Source of the DNA: Chloroflexota bacterium
GTDB lineage: Bacteria; Chloroflexota; UBA11872; VXOZ01
Reading direction: 5' to 3'
Assembly: GCA_012270555.1 (NCBI GenBank)
Contig: JAAXIC010000053.1
Span: 1-48,757 of the forward strand
Length of the DNA: 48,757 nt
The notes under the pieces were generated by a model. It was not told the DNA's origin and made no database searches. It saw only the letters and a list, made by a program, of their open reading frames with translations. Of this stretch, positions 1 through 8,292 are shown piece by piece; position 1 is the first letter of the stretch, and every line of letters starts with the position of its first letter. Both the position numbers and the translations under genes were made by a program.

Positions 1-176
1 CCGGTAGCGCAGGTTTGCATCTCGCCGGGAGCGCGGGCGTCTCGCCCGCAGACGTCTCCTCCCCCGGAGCCCGCAAGTGTGCCACCTGTGGACGCAGCGC
101 ACGATCAAGGACAGTGCCAACAGCCCCCTCAATCCGCTGCGGCGATGCAGTTTTGCAAGCCGCATGATGCCAAGAG

Positions 177-195
177 GCGGGGGGCAATCCCCCGC
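177..195. repeat. REP-1 hairpin
   Basis: GCGGGGG and CCCCCGC arms flank a short CAAT-type loop and are followed by GCTACG. The same arm and flank pattern recurs at 4171-4191, 19037-19052, 19260-19273, 48150-48164 and 48386-48405, so this is a dispersed hairpin family rather than a local accident. Confidence 0.6.
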
Positions 196-259
196 GCTAC
201 GTCTAAGGCGGCGAAATGCTGGGATCAGACGAGGATACAGCCGTCGCTGCCATGCATCC

Positions 260-308
260 GGTAGCACAGGCCCTTCGACAGGCTCAGGACACGTTTGCAA
301 CCTGTGCC
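260..308. repeat. REP-2 palindrome interrupted by a second short repeat
   Basis: The outer arms GGTAGCACAGG (260-270) and TTTGCAACCTGTGCC (294-308) match the intact palindrome at 39808-39833. Between them sit about 23 bases reading CCCTTCGACAGGCTCAGGAC plus ACG, a motif of the type often seen as a dispersed repeat in environmental bacteria (recalled, not searched). The arrangement reads as one repeat inserted into another. Confidence 0.5.
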
Positions 309-372
309 GAATTGCAGCGTTGTCAGTGAAGGCGCCAGTCCAGGTACTCGTCAAGACAACAATGTTGAGCCG

Positions 373-2937
373 CTAGTCTTCTACCTGATTCTTAAGTTCG
401 TAGAGCGTGCTGATCGCTTCCAGCGGGGTCATAGCGTCTACGTCGAGAGCCTGTAATTGGGAAACCACCGGGTGCGGACCGCTAAAGAGTGGGAGTTGAT
501 CGGCGCCATTTTCACTTGGCGCAGACGCAGGCTCACCGCGCAGATGCCGCTCCTCCAACTCGTGCAGCACTTGCTCCGCGCGCCGCAGCACCGGACGCGG
601 CAACCCGGCGAGCTTCGCCACGTTGACGCCATACGAGCGATCTGCACCGCCGGGCACCACTTTGTGCAGAAAGACCACGTTTCCTTGCTCTTCCAAAACG
701 TCCACACGGGAATTCCTGACGCGCGGCAGCGTGCCCTCCAGTTCAGCCAGTTCGTGAAAGTGCGTGGCAAAGAGGGTCTTGGACTGGAGACCCGAATGAT
801 TGTGCAGGTACTCCAGCACGGCACGCGCAATTGCCAGCCCATCGTAGGTGCTGGTACCGCGCCCCACCTCGTCGAACACCACCAGCGAACGCGGCGTAGC
901 ATGGCTAAGAATATAGCTCGTCTCCGTCATCTCCACCATGAACGTGCTGGCGCCGGACGCTATCTCATCCTGCGCGCCCACCCGCGTGAAGATGCGGTCC
1001 ACTATGCCCACATGTGCGGAGCGGGCCGCCACGAAACTGCCAACCTGCGCCATCAAGACGGTGAGCGCCACCTGCCGGAGGTACGTGGACTTGCCGGCCA
1101 TGTTCGGCCCGGTAAGCACGATGATCTGCTGCCCTGCATCCAGCCGCACGTCGTTGGGTATGAAAGGCGCGCCCTCCAGCATGGCTTCCACTACGGGATG
1201 GCGTCCCTCGCTGATCTCGATACCCTCACCCTCATCCACTACCGGACGCACAAAGTTGCGGCGCACGGCTATCCGGGCAAACGCGGCAAAGACATCAAGC
1301 GCGGCGAGGGCGCGCGCCAGCTTGCGTAGGCGTCGTTCCTCCGCCGCTACACTTTCCACGATACCTGCGAAGATTCGCTGTTCCAGCGCATCCAGTTCCT
1401 CTTGGGCGTTCAAGATGAGCGATTCCGCGTCCTGCAACTCCGTGGTGCTGTAGCGCTCGCCCGTCGTCAAGGTCTGCTTGCGCATGTAGCGCTCCGGCAC
1501 ATCGGCAAGGGCGCCCTTGCTCACTTCGAGGTAGTAGCCGTAAACCTTGTTATGGCCCACCCGCAGTGTCTTGATGCCGGTGGCGTGCCGTTCCTTGGCC
1601 TCAAGATTGGCAATGAACGCCTGCGCCTCTTCAACGCGGCTCACCAGTCCGTCCAGTTCCGCGCTGTATCCCGCCTTGATAGGCGACTGCCCGGGTTCAG
1701 TGGAAATCGAACCCGCGATCAGCGCCGCCACCTCCGGCGCCGGATCCAGGCGTGCCCCACGCTCCTGGATTGGCGGCGCCGATGCTGCGCTCAAGAGATC
1801 TTTGACGGTCGCGGCGGCTTCCAGCGACGTTCCGAGACGCGCCAGGTCCTGCGGGGTCGCCAGGCGCTGCAAGGCACGATGGGCGAGCCGTTCGACATCG
1901 GCGAGCTTCCCCAGTTGTTCACGCAACCGCTCCAGCAAGACCTGGTCCTGCGTCAAAGCCTCGACGGCTTCCAGGCGTGCTTCTATGGCGTCCACGTCTA
2001 CGAGGGGCTGGGTCAGCCACTGCCGGAGGAGGCGGCCGCCCATTGCCGAGCGGGTCTCATCAAGGACGCCGAGCAACGAGCTCTGCTCCTGCTGGGTACG
2101 GCTATTGCGCAGGATTTCCAGGTTGCGCAGGGTCGCGGGATCCAAGCCCATGAAGGAGTCGAGTGAGTATGTCCGCAGGCCGTCGAGTCCGCCCAGGAAT
2201 GACTTTTGCGTCTCTTCCAGGTACGCCAGCAAGCCACCGGCGGCACGGGTTGCCAACGGCAGGTCGGCGCATCCAAAGCCGTCGAGCGTGCCCACCGCCA
2301 GCACCCGCAGCAGCGTGCTCGTTGCTTCCTGCAGATCGAAGTGCCATGCCGCATACGGGGTCAGCGCCGGAACAGACAGTTGCGGTGACTTGCCTTCTGG
2401 GACTACACACTCCGCGGGCTTTAGCCTGCCAAGCTCAGCAGCGAGAACAGCGTCGGCATCCTCCCGGATCTCCGTCGCGGCAAACTCCCCCGTACTCACG
2501 TCGGCGTAGGCCAATCCCACCCGCTTCTTTTCCCGTACAACTGCCGCGACGTACGTATTCTCCTTGGCAGCGAGCAGCTTGGGGTCGACGATTGTCCCCG
2601 GCGTGGCGACGCGCACCACCGCGCGTTCCACCAGGCCGCGCCCCGGTTCGGAAACCTGTTCGCAGATAGCGACGCGGTGTCCGGCGGCCAGGAGGCGTCC
2701 CAGGTACGTTTCCGCGGCATGGGCCGGCACGCCGCACATCGGCATTTTCTTACTCTTGCCGAATTCACGGGCAGTGAGGACGATCTGCAAGGTTTCGGAG
2801 GCTACTTTCGCGTCGTCGCCGAAGAGTTCATAGAAATCGCCGAGCCGGAAGAAGAGCAGCGCATCCGGGTAATTCTGCTTGATGCGGTAGTACTGCTCTT
2901 GGATCGGCGTCATGCTCCGGGAGGAGGATTTAGGCAT
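373..2937 (-). CDS. mutS: DNA mismatch repair protein MutS
   Basis: This is full-length MutS (854 residues), the ATPase that recognises mispaired and looped bases and recruits MutL. The mismatch-reading Phe-x-Glu is F35-Y36-E37 in domain I. The core and clamp domains are followed by the ABC-type ATPase: Walker A GPNMAGKST at 610-618, Walker B LVVFDE at about 685-690, and signature DEVGRGTSTYDG. ATHFHEL follows at about 724-730. Near the C-terminus QLPLF (814-818) has the form of a beta-clamp binding motif. The ATG at 2937 starts MPKSSSRSMTPIQEQYY, leading straight into the conserved N-terminal block. No mutL is visible in the window. The gene runs leftward from its own promoter (3007-3035). 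Confidence 0.97.
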   Translation of the reverse strand: MPKSSSRSMTPIQEQYYRIKQNYPDALLFFRLGDFYELFGDDAKVASETLQIVLTAREFGKSKKMPMCGVPAHAAETYLGRLLAAGHRVAICEQVSEPGRGLVERAVVRVATPGTIVDPKLLAAKENTYVAAVVREKKRVGLAYADVSTGEFAATEIREDADAVLAAELGRLKPAECVVPEGKSPQLSVPALTPYAAWHFDLQEATSTLLRVLAVGTLDGFGCADLPLATRAAGGLLAYLEETQKSFLGGLDGLRTYSLDSFMGLDPATLRNLEILRNSRTQQEQSSLLGVLDETRSAMGGRLLRQWLTQPLVDVDAIEARLEAVEALTQDQVLLERLREQLGKLADVERLAHRALQRLATPQDLARLGTSLEAAATVKDLLSAASAPPIQERGARLDPAPEVAALIAGSISTEPGQSPIKAGYSAELDGLVSRVEEAQAFIANLEAKERHATGIKTLRVGHNKVYGYYLEVSKGALADVPERYMRKQTLTTGERYSTTELQDAESLILNAQEELDALEQRIFAGIVESVAAEERRLRKLARALAALDVFAAFARIAVRRNFVRPVVDEGEGIEISEGRHPVVEAMLEGAPFIPNDVRLDAGQQIIVLTGPNMAGKSTYLRQVALTVLMAQVGSFVAARSAHVGIVDRIFTRVGAQDEIASGASTFMVEMTETSYILSHATPRSLVVFDEVGRGTSTYDGLAIARAVLEYLHNHSGLQSKTLFATHFHELAELEGTLPRVRNSRVDVLEEQGNVVFLHKVVPGGADRSYGVNVAKLAGLPRPVLRRAEQVLHELEERHLRGEPASAPSENGADQLPLFSGPHPVVSQLQALDVDAMTPLEAISTLYELKNQVED

Positions 2938-3006
2938 TGGGGCACTGCTCTCAGGGCGGGAATTTCGCCAAGCTCCGGCCTTGGGAAATAGGACGACTTT
3001 GCCACC

Positions 3007-3035
3007 ATTCTAGGTTGGGTGGGAGTACCGTTCAA
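3007..3035 (-). promoter_or_regulatory. Predicted sigma-70 promoter of mutS
   Basis: On the minus strand TTGAAC (3030-3035) is separated by 17 nt from TAGAAT (3007-3012), giving a predicted start near 3000 and a leader of about 63 nt before mutS. The call rests on hexamer match and spacing only. Confidence 0.5.
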
Positions 3036-3075
3036 GCGATACTGCACCAAATGCCTGCGCACAATAGTGACAGCT

Positions 3076-4146
3076 TTAAGCGTCGGGTGACGCCGCTTGG
3101 TCTTGGAGTATCGCCGGCCAGCGGTTGACGAAGGTGAGCAGCAGAGTCGTGAGGTTTGTCAATGAATCCAGATGCGCCATCTCGAAACCGTGCGTATTCT
3201 GACACGGGAAAGCAACCGCCGCAATCCGTCCGATCGCGGCCACCTTGCGGGCAATCGACGCGTTGGTACCGTATGAGTCGAAGGCGGCGTACTGCACCTC
3301 GATCTCAAGCTCCTTCGCCAAGTCGGCGAAGTGCCGCAGCAAGCCTTCGTCGTAGACGTTATAGGCGTCCTTATACACCAACACGGGCGCGCCGCCGGCC
3401 ACCACGCCATACTCCTCCGCCACCGGGGCAATCTCTAACGCAATGTACGTATCCCCCGGCAGGGTGCGCGCCGCAAACGGCCCACCACCCCCAGCATTCT
3501 CCTCCGTACTCGAAAACACGAGATAGATGTCTTGCGGCGGCGGTTCATTGGCAAGCAACGTTGCCAGGGACACGAGAATCGCGACTGCGCCCTTGTCGTC
3601 GAGGGCGTACGTGCCCACGAAGTCGCCAATGCGCACCGGCTGCTTGCGCTCCCGCGAGACGACTACTTTGGAGCCGGGATGTACACCCCGGGCCAAGAGT
3701 TCATCCTTGCTGAGCTTAGCGTCGAGGTAACAGTCAGACCACTTGAGCTGCCGGCCGCCATCCGAGCGAACGGCCTGGATCGGACTCTCTTCCGTCACGT
3801 GCATCGCGCCAAAGCAGAGGATGGCTGGCACGACACCTGCATCCCCCAGGATGTCCATGGGGCCTTCGCCGTACTTCCAGGGATACGTGCCGCCCAAGGT
3901 CGCGACGCGTATCTTGCCGTCGTCCTCGATGCGCTTGATGACGAGACCGAGCTCGTCCTTATGGGCATCCAAGATGAGCGGACAGTCACTCGCATTTCCT
4001 GCAATTCTAACGATGAGGTTGCTGGCGGTATCCTGCCAGACCTCACACGGGAGAGGATCAAGATGCGTGCGCAGCACGGCATCGATCTCCCGTTCGTTAC
4101 CGACGGGAGAATGCGCGGTTGTCAGTTCTGCAATGAGGTCAAACAT
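3076..4146 (-). CDS. M42 family metallopeptidase (glutamyl aminopeptidase/endoglucanase type)
   Basis: A dinuclear-metal aminopeptidase of the M42 family (FrvX/YsdC/PepA type), probably cytoplasmic peptide turnover. Visible family motifs are LDAHKDELG (first metal-binding His and the catalytic Asp), ALDDKGA (bridging Asp), FSSTEENAGGGG (catalytic Glu-Glu), ALEIAPVAEE (metal acidic residue) and the late QNTHGFEMAHL (metal His). The start chosen is the ATG at 4146 (MFDLIAELTTAHSPVGNE), where family similarity begins; 356 residues result, near the family norm. The reading frame stays open to 4209, but those extra codons only translate the REP hairpin at 4173-4191. Substrate preference cannot be read from the sequence. 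Confidence 0.9.
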   Translation of the reverse strand: MFDLIAELTTAHSPVGNEREIDAVLRTHLDPLPCEVWQDTASNLIVRIAGNASDCPLILDAHKDELGLVIKRIEDDGKIRVATLGGTYPWKYGEGPMDILGDAGVVPAILCFGAMHVTEESPIQAVRSDGGRQLKWSDCYLDAKLSKDELLARGVHPGSKVVVSRERKQPVRIGDFVGTYALDDKGAVAILVSLATLLANEPPPQDIYLVFSSTEENAGGGGPFAARTLPGDTYIALEIAPVAEEYGVVAGGAPVLVYKDAYNVYDEGLLRHFADLAKELEIEVQYAAFDSYGTNASIARKVAAIGRIAAVAFPCQNTHGFEMAHLDSLTNLTTLLLTFVNRWPAILQDQAASPDA

Positions 4147-4172
4147 AACGTGTCTACCATAAAAGCCGTAGC

Positions 4173-4191
4173 GCGGGGGCTTGTCCCCCGC
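4173..4191. repeat. REP-1 hairpin
   Basis: A perfect inverted repeat: GCGGGGG, loop CTTGT, CCCCCGC, preceded by CGTAGC. It lies just upstream of the M42 gene and has created a spurious in-frame extension of that gene. Confidence 0.65.
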
Positions 4192-4256
4192 TTCCCTATG
4201 TTGTGGCAATCAGCAGGCTTAGCGCCAAGAGCAAACACCTGCTTAGGCAAGGCGCT

Positions 4257-4880
4257 TTAGAACAACGGCAGCTTGACGGTGATGAAGCGGCGGTGGATGC
4301 TGCCCAACGCATGCACGGGGATGCGGTTCTCCGTCCGGTCATTCGTAAGCGTGCCAACTACTTTCAGACTTTGGAGCTTGTGCGTAAACGGGTCAACCCG
4401 CATCTCGTCCCAGTGCCCTACCTTAGCATAGACATCCCGCACGAACGTGTTCCCATCGAGTTCGGCATCGGGCACGAAGCTATCCGGCAGTCCCGCCGCT
4501 ACCGCCTCCAGGCTGCCGTCGGCACGTGTCCGCAACACGAGCGGGACACCGGCAATAGAATCGACGTCCGGATACGCCGCGAGCGTTTGGCGCAGGTCGA
4601 AAAGATCCAGCGCCAAGGTAATGGTCTTGCCGGAAACACCGCGCACGAGCGTAAGCGGCACCTGCACACGCACGATGCCTGCGGCTGACGTGGACGGCGT
4701 CGTCGCCCGGCCCTCGCGCACGGCTTCAACCTCTACCGGCGCCGGCACGACGAGGGCTTGATCCAGGAACAACACAAGCGCCTTCACGGTACGCGACAGC
4801 GGGTCGATAGTTATGCCGCCGAGCGTGCCAAGCGCCCTCCCGTCTTCTGCAAGAATCGGTGCGCCAAGCGGTAGATCCAT
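4257..4880 (-). CDS. PRC-barrel domain protein
   Basis: A 207-residue protein starting at the ATG at 4880 (MDLPLGAPILAEDGRALG), preceded by GGGAGAAG at suitable distance. The N-terminal 70 residues have the PRC-barrel pattern (LGAPILAEDGRALGTLGG, then hydrophobic strands). A second barrel-like segment lies at the C-terminus (FVRDVYAKVGHWDEMRVDP and onward). PRC-barrels serve as small adaptor or RNA/protein binding modules. The specific role here is unknown. The frame is open up to 4982, but that extension translates the palindromic repeat at 4959-4978 and is not supported. No signal peptide or membrane segment is seen. Confidence 0.75.
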   Translation of the reverse strand: MDLPLGAPILAEDGRALGTLGGITIDPLSRTVKALVLFLDQALVVPAPVEVEAVREGRATTPSTSAAGIVRVQVPLTLVRGVSGKTITLALDLFDLRQTLAAYPDVDSIAGVPLVLRTRADGSLEAVAAGLPDSFVPDAELDGNTFVRDVYAKVGHWDEMRVDPFTHKLQSLKVVGTLTNDRTENRIPVHALGSIHRRFITVKLPLF

Positions 4881-4958
4881 CAATCTTCTCCCATTATTAC
4901 CATGGCCTTGCCTAGACCATACAAGGTAATGAAAATGGTGGACGGCTTCCTGACCGTC

Positions 4959-4978
4959 ATTCCCGCGCAAGCGGGAAT
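4959..4978. repeat. Palindromic repeat, ATTCCCGC type
   Basis: ATTCCCGC, loop GCAA, GCGGGAAT, embedded in a GTCATTCCC...GGGAATCCA context that is a widespread dispersed repeat type. A relative with ATTCC...GGAAT ends is at 26961-26982. Confidence 0.6.
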
Positions 4979-5103
4979 CCATCTTCTCCCTTTAGTCACA
5001 CAGCGGATTGAAGCCATTGTAGCGGAATCGTACCTTGGTGACTAGCTTCCACCAAGAGCCGAAGAACGGGCCCTGGACCGTCTAATGCGGAACACAAAGG
5101 CAG

Positions 5104-5523
5104 CTACCTGGGAATGGTTAGCGCCATGCTCACCACAAAGCCTGCCAGCAAGCCCCACCAGCGCCAGTCCGGTGGACGCCAGCTCCCTTCGCTGCGAGTC
5201 TCGGTCCACGCAAACGCGCCAAAGTGCGTCAGGCCCATCAGCAAGAGCGCAAGCCACGCCCACCAGTGGCCGTCGCGGATGCCCCAAAAGGTCAACCCCC
5301 ACCACGCCACGCCCATGATGAGAACGTGCATGGCAATGTGACGGGAAAAGGCACGCACCTCTGGAATGTCGCTTGCACCCAGACGAGCTTGCAGGCACTT
5401 GCCATACGGTCCGTAGCCGAACAGAGTCGCAATGGTTAAGGCAAAGTGAATAAGCGCTCCCACGAGTAGCAAGAGCCAACCGAGGCTGAAGGGACTGATT
5501 ATTGGGGAAACTTCTGCTACCAC
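5104..5523 (-). CDS. Small membrane protein of unknown function
   Basis: A 139-residue protein with four likely membrane helices: around residues 12-36 (SLGWLLLLVGALIHFALTIA), 64-85 (HIAMHVLIMGVAWWGLTF), 87-106 (WWAWLALLLMGLTHFGAF) and 122-137 (WGLLAGFVVSMALTI). It starts with GTG at 5523, preceded by GCGGGG. A longer overlapping frame (5042-5578) on the same strand lacks membrane or domain character and is a shadow. I do not recognise a family. It sits between the PRC-barrel gene and an MFS gene, all leftward. Confidence 0.65.
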   Translation of the reverse strand: MVAEVSPIISPFSLGWLLLLVGALIHFALTIATLFGYGPYGKCLQARLGASDIPEVRAFSRHIAMHVLIMGVAWWGLTFWGIRDGHWWAWLALLLMGLTHFGAFAWTETRSEGSWRPPDWRWWGLLAGFVVSMALTIPR

Positions 5524-5676
5524 TGTCTATCCCCGCAACAAAACACCCAGTCCACGCCCAAGTATTCACTGCTGACAACTGCCATACCAGTGTCCGGTTT
5601 GAGTATTATTCTCTGCCGAGTGACGGCGGCCTGCGCCGTCTGTCTCGCCTCACAATTACGCTCTAGCGCGATACCT

Positions 5677-6876
5677 TCACGTCAATGCACGCCGCTCGCG
5701 CTGGTGGCGGGTTTCCGGCACGAACCACGCCAAGTTGCTGGCCGCCAGCGCCCCGACACCGGCCAAGACAACTGCGGCGAGGGCAAGCCCTGTGAGGTCA
5801 GCCACCGCGCCGACGACCAACGGCCCGCCCGTATTCCCGCCGTCGCCGATCAGCCGCCACATGCCGAGGAACTCGCCCATGGCGTCCCGCGGCGCCAGAT
5901 CGCTTCCCAGGGTCATCATCGTGCCGGAACCGAGACCATTGCCTAATCCCATGATAGCCGCCGCCGCGAGCAGCGAAAACAGCCCACTGGTGAGCGGCAC
6001 CATAGCCATGCCCGCACCGAGAATGATCATCGAGGGGACAGACGCCCACTTGCGCCCCATGCGGTCTTGCAGGAGACCGGCGATGCCGAAGAGGGACATA
6101 TCAATCGCCGCAGAAACTGTAAGAATGACACCCACTGCGGCAACATCCAGCCCAAGCACGGTAGCACCATACAGCGGAACGATGATCTCGCGCCCTGCGC
6201 GGATCATCTGTGCGAGGATCTGAGCGCTGCCGGCCGCAAACAGGTCGCGCCGATACGTGGCCACTATCTGCCCCATCGTCCGCCAGTGAGGTCGCCGGTG
6301 CTCCGTTTTGGCGGGCTTTCGTGACTCCGGCACGTACTTGAGAGTGATGACAAGGGCGACGCCGGTCAGGGCCGCCGCCAGCAGGAATGGGGTCTGTAGC
6401 CCGAATTGTGCACCCACGAGTCCCCCGATTGCAGGGCTGGCAAACACGCCAATTCTGTTCACGCCCCCAAATGCTGAGAGTGCGCGTCCCCGCACTTCCA
6501 ACGGCACGGCTTCCGATATGAATGCCATACGAGAGAGCATCCACATGGCCGTCCCGCAACCGGAGAGCAGCCGCAGAATCACGAGAACATAATAGTTCTC
6601 TATGAGCCCCATCAGCACCAAGGACACACACGCTACGCCCACGCCCAAGAGCATTACCTTGCGAGTGCCAAATCGCTCCAGCATGACGCCCGATGGCAGG
6701 TCCATGACGAGCGTGCCGATGCCCTTTGCGGCAACCGCCAGGCTGACAAGACTGAACGATACGCCAAAGGTCGTAGCATAGAGGGGCAGGGTAGGAATCA
6801 AGAGTCCCTGGGTAAACGCCAGCAGAAAGCTGGGCACGTACACCGGCAGCATGAGCGCAAAGACACGGCGGCTCAT
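5677..6876 (-). CDS. MFS transporter
   Basis: A 12-helix major facilitator superfamily permease of about 399 residues, likely a proton-driven exporter of small molecules. The N-terminal half shows the loop 2-3 family motif in the form DLPSGVMLERFGTRKVMLLG. The central cytoplasmic loop holds the basic stretch RKPAKTEHRRPHWR, and a matching motif GLLQDRMGRKWASVP occurs in the second half. The ATG at 6876 (MSRRVFALMLPVYVPSF) is preferred; the frame is open to a TTG at 6942 but that extra stretch is not family-like. No regulator is adjacent and the substrate is unknown. Confidence 0.85.
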   Translation of the reverse strand: MSRRVFALMLPVYVPSFLLAFTQGLLIPTLPLYATTFGVSFSLVSLAVAAKGIGTLVMDLPSGVMLERFGTRKVMLLGVGVACVSLVLMGLIENYYVLVILRLLSGCGTAMWMLSRMAFISEAVPLEVRGRALSAFGGVNRIGVFASPAIGGLVGAQFGLQTPFLLAAALTGVALVITLKYVPESRKPAKTEHRRPHWRTMGQIVATYRRDLFAAGSAQILAQMIRAGREIIVPLYGATVLGLDVAAVGVILTVSAAIDMSLFGIAGLLQDRMGRKWASVPSMIILGAGMAMVPLTSGLFSLLAAAAIMGLGNGLGSGTMMTLGSDLAPRDAMGEFLGMWRLIGDGGNTGGPLVVGAVADLTGLALAAVVLAGVGALAASNLAWFVPETRHQRERRALT

Positions 6877-7378
6877 GGATGGGGCCAAGGCAGCGGCGGC
6901 GGATGGAGTGCGCCACCGTAAGGCGCGAGGCCAAATGCACAAGAACTGCCGGCGGCAACAGCCGCGTTACAGGCACTGTATGAGGAGCGCAAAGCGGCAG
7001 GCTCTGCGCCAGAGATCGTCGGCATATTCTCGTCGCGAGGATGGTGCGTATCGCTCAATCGGCGCTGGCGCATCTACTATAGCACAGGCCGCAGACCGGC
7101 TTGGCATACGGTCTGCCCATCACCTTGCACCCGCCCGTCATGGATATCGCAAGTGCCGCAACTACCTTGATAGACCTCTCGTACGCTCACTACGCTAAAG
7201 AGCTTGCACAGATACCTATAGTCCCGTATACTTGGTCAATCAATTTGCACTGTGCGCGGCATAGGCACAATTGAGGAGTGAACAAAAGTGGTGCTGAGAC
7301 AACGATACGTCCGCACTGCACTGTTCGGTTAGGTACGCGGGGAATAGTGGTGAGAACCATCGCAAGGAGAGGTTCACA
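6877..7378. other. Divergent intergenic region before the zinc-ribbon gene
   Basis: No gene is supported here. It separates the leftward MFS gene from the rightward zinc-ribbon gene and holds a good promoter for the latter (7204-7232) plus about 140 nt of untranslated leader. No tRNA or hairpin terminator was recognised. Confidence 0.5.
7204..7232 (+). promoter_or_regulatory. Predicted sigma-70 promoter of the zinc-ribbon gene
   Basis: TTGCAC (7204-7209), 17 nt spacer, TATACT (7227-7232). The predicted transcript start near 7239 leaves a leader of about 140 nt before the GTG start at 7379. Confidence 0.5.
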
Positions 7379-7657
7379 GTGTCACCCGAGGATCGGACGA
7401 TAATTTGCGTGGAGTGCAGCCAGCCGTTTACGTTTACTGCTGGCGAGCAGGAGTTCTACCAGGAAAAAGGCCTCATGCATGAACCGCGGCGCTGCCAGGA
7501 GTGCCGCACCGCTCGGCGGCGGGAGCGCTACGGTGAGCGGCAGATGCATGAAGGTGTCTGCGCGGAGTGCGGCAGTGTCGCGCGCGTGCCGTTCGTACCC
7601 CGGGATGACCGACCGATCTACTGCAGCGATTGTTTCACCACTCGCCGTGCCAATTAA
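7379..7657 (+). CDS. Small zinc-ribbon protein with four CxxC pairs
   Basis: A 92-residue protein beginning with GTG, preceded by an excellent AAGGAGAGG. It contains four CxxC knuckles: ICVECSQ near residue 11, RRCQECR near 39, VCAECG near 61 and YCSDCF near 82. These would make two zinc ribbons, and the layout matches the zf-trcl type of probable zinc-binding protein. Such proteins are small cytoplasmic and probably bind nucleic acid or protein; no catalytic function is implied. It lies just upstream of rho but has its own promoter. Confidence 0.8.
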   Translation: MSPEDRTIICVECSQPFTFTAGEQEFYQEKGLMHEPRRCQECRTARRRERYGERQMHEGVCAECGSVARVPFVPRDDRPIYCSDCFTTRRAN

Positions 7658-7764
7658 CGCGAACTGAGGCCCTGCACAGAGTGAGCGCGGATGAGAAAAC
7701 TCGCGGCGCGGAGTGCTCGCGCCTGATCCGAGGGTGCGCTCACTGTGGAGTTTAGCCGTGGCGC

Positions 7765-7809
7765 AACCACGGTACGTGCGTAACCAAGGTACGTGCGTAA
7801 CCACGGTAA
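7765..7809. repeat. 17-bp tandem repeat, about 2.6 copies
   Basis: Units AACCACGGTACGTGCGT (7765-7781) and AACCAAGGTACGTGCGT (7782-7798) differ at one base, and a third partial unit AACCACGGTA follows at 7799. The copies lie upstream of the rho promoter. Confidence 0.6.
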
Positions 7810-7915
7810 GCGATCGTAGGACACAATGTCCTCAGCACCTTCCCGCGCCTTCGTTGGTTTTCGCAGCACTTTTCCTTGATGAGTCGGTTGACAGGGATTT
7901 AATTATTTGGTAGTC

Positions 7916-7944
7916 TTGACTATGAAGCGTGACCTCTATATAAT
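7916..7944 (+). promoter_or_regulatory. Near-consensus sigma-70 promoter of rho
   Basis: TTGACT (7916-7921), exactly 17 nt, TATAAT (7939-7944). Of the promoters I could read in the window it matches the consensus best. The predicted start near 7951 gives a leader of about 340 nt ahead of the rho coding region. A second TTGACA lies at 7889-7894 without a matched -10. Confidence 0.65.
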
Positions 7945-8198
7945 CCCTTCGAAACACCCGCACGACCTTCTCTTAGAATAACTATAGAAGTAGCTGCTTC
8001 AACGCCTGCTCTTTCCACAAGCCCATCACGTTACCCATCACTGCTTAGCAGCGCCTCGATATTTCGAGACCACACAGGCTCAATATCACCCGATTTTTTG
8101 AAACACTCTAGTTGGCGCAAACGCACGTAAACATCTCGCGGTAGGGTAACTCACCAGAGGCGAAGGTCGTACCCGTTGTAATACACTACGCCTACTAT

Positions 8199-8261
8199 GC
8201 TGGATACAGCATTGGCTGGGTACAGCATTCGCTGGTGCAACATTGCTCAATGCAGCATTGG
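8199..8261. repeat. 16-bp imperfect tandem repeats in the rho leader
   Basis: Four units in a row: GCTGGATACAGCATTG (8199-8214), GCTGGGTACAGCATTC (8215-8230), GCTGGTGCAACATTG (8231-8245) and CTCAATGCAGCATTGG (8246-8261). They end 20 nt before the AGGAGG of rho. Confidence 0.55.
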
Positions 8262-8292
8262 TTCGTTGTATTGCTCTTGAAGGAGGACACAC

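Larger units (their letters stand above)
1..372. other. Gene-free stretch with REP-like hairpins
   Basis: No convincing gene lies here; the short reading frames have no recognisable domain and sit on repeat sequence. It opens with half of a GGTAGCGCAGGTTTG-type repeat (about 3-18), contains a perfect G/C hairpin (177-195) and an interrupted palindrome (260-308). The stretch follows the stop of leftward mutS, so it may act as its 3' region, but no U-tract terminator was seen. Confidence 0.6.
7658..8292 (+). other. Long leader/intergenic region upstream of rho
   Basis: About 635 bases without a supportable gene. It holds 17-bp tandem repeats (7765-7809), a near-consensus promoter (7916-7944), a roughly 340-nt transcribed leader and 16-bp imperfect tandem repeats (8199-8261) just before the rho Shine-Dalgarno sequence. 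Long rho leaders are known in other bacteria, where Rho terminates within its own leader; the same control here is inference. Confidence 0.5.

Noticed and set aside
77-376. Reading frames before mutS
   Set aside because: Arg-rich translation of hairpin repeats, no family character, no ribosome site; overlaps the REP elements.
4147-4209. Longer N-terminus of the M42 gene
   Set aside because: The added codons translate the REP-1 hairpin, and the family N-terminus begins at 4146.
5042-5578. 178-codon leftward frame over the small membrane protein
   Set aside because: Other frame of the helix-rich gene 5104-5523; no domain or signal.
7658-8292. CRISPR-like array from the tandem repeats ahead of rho
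   Set aside because: Repeats are short (16-17 bp), contiguous and lack spacers; no cas gene is present.
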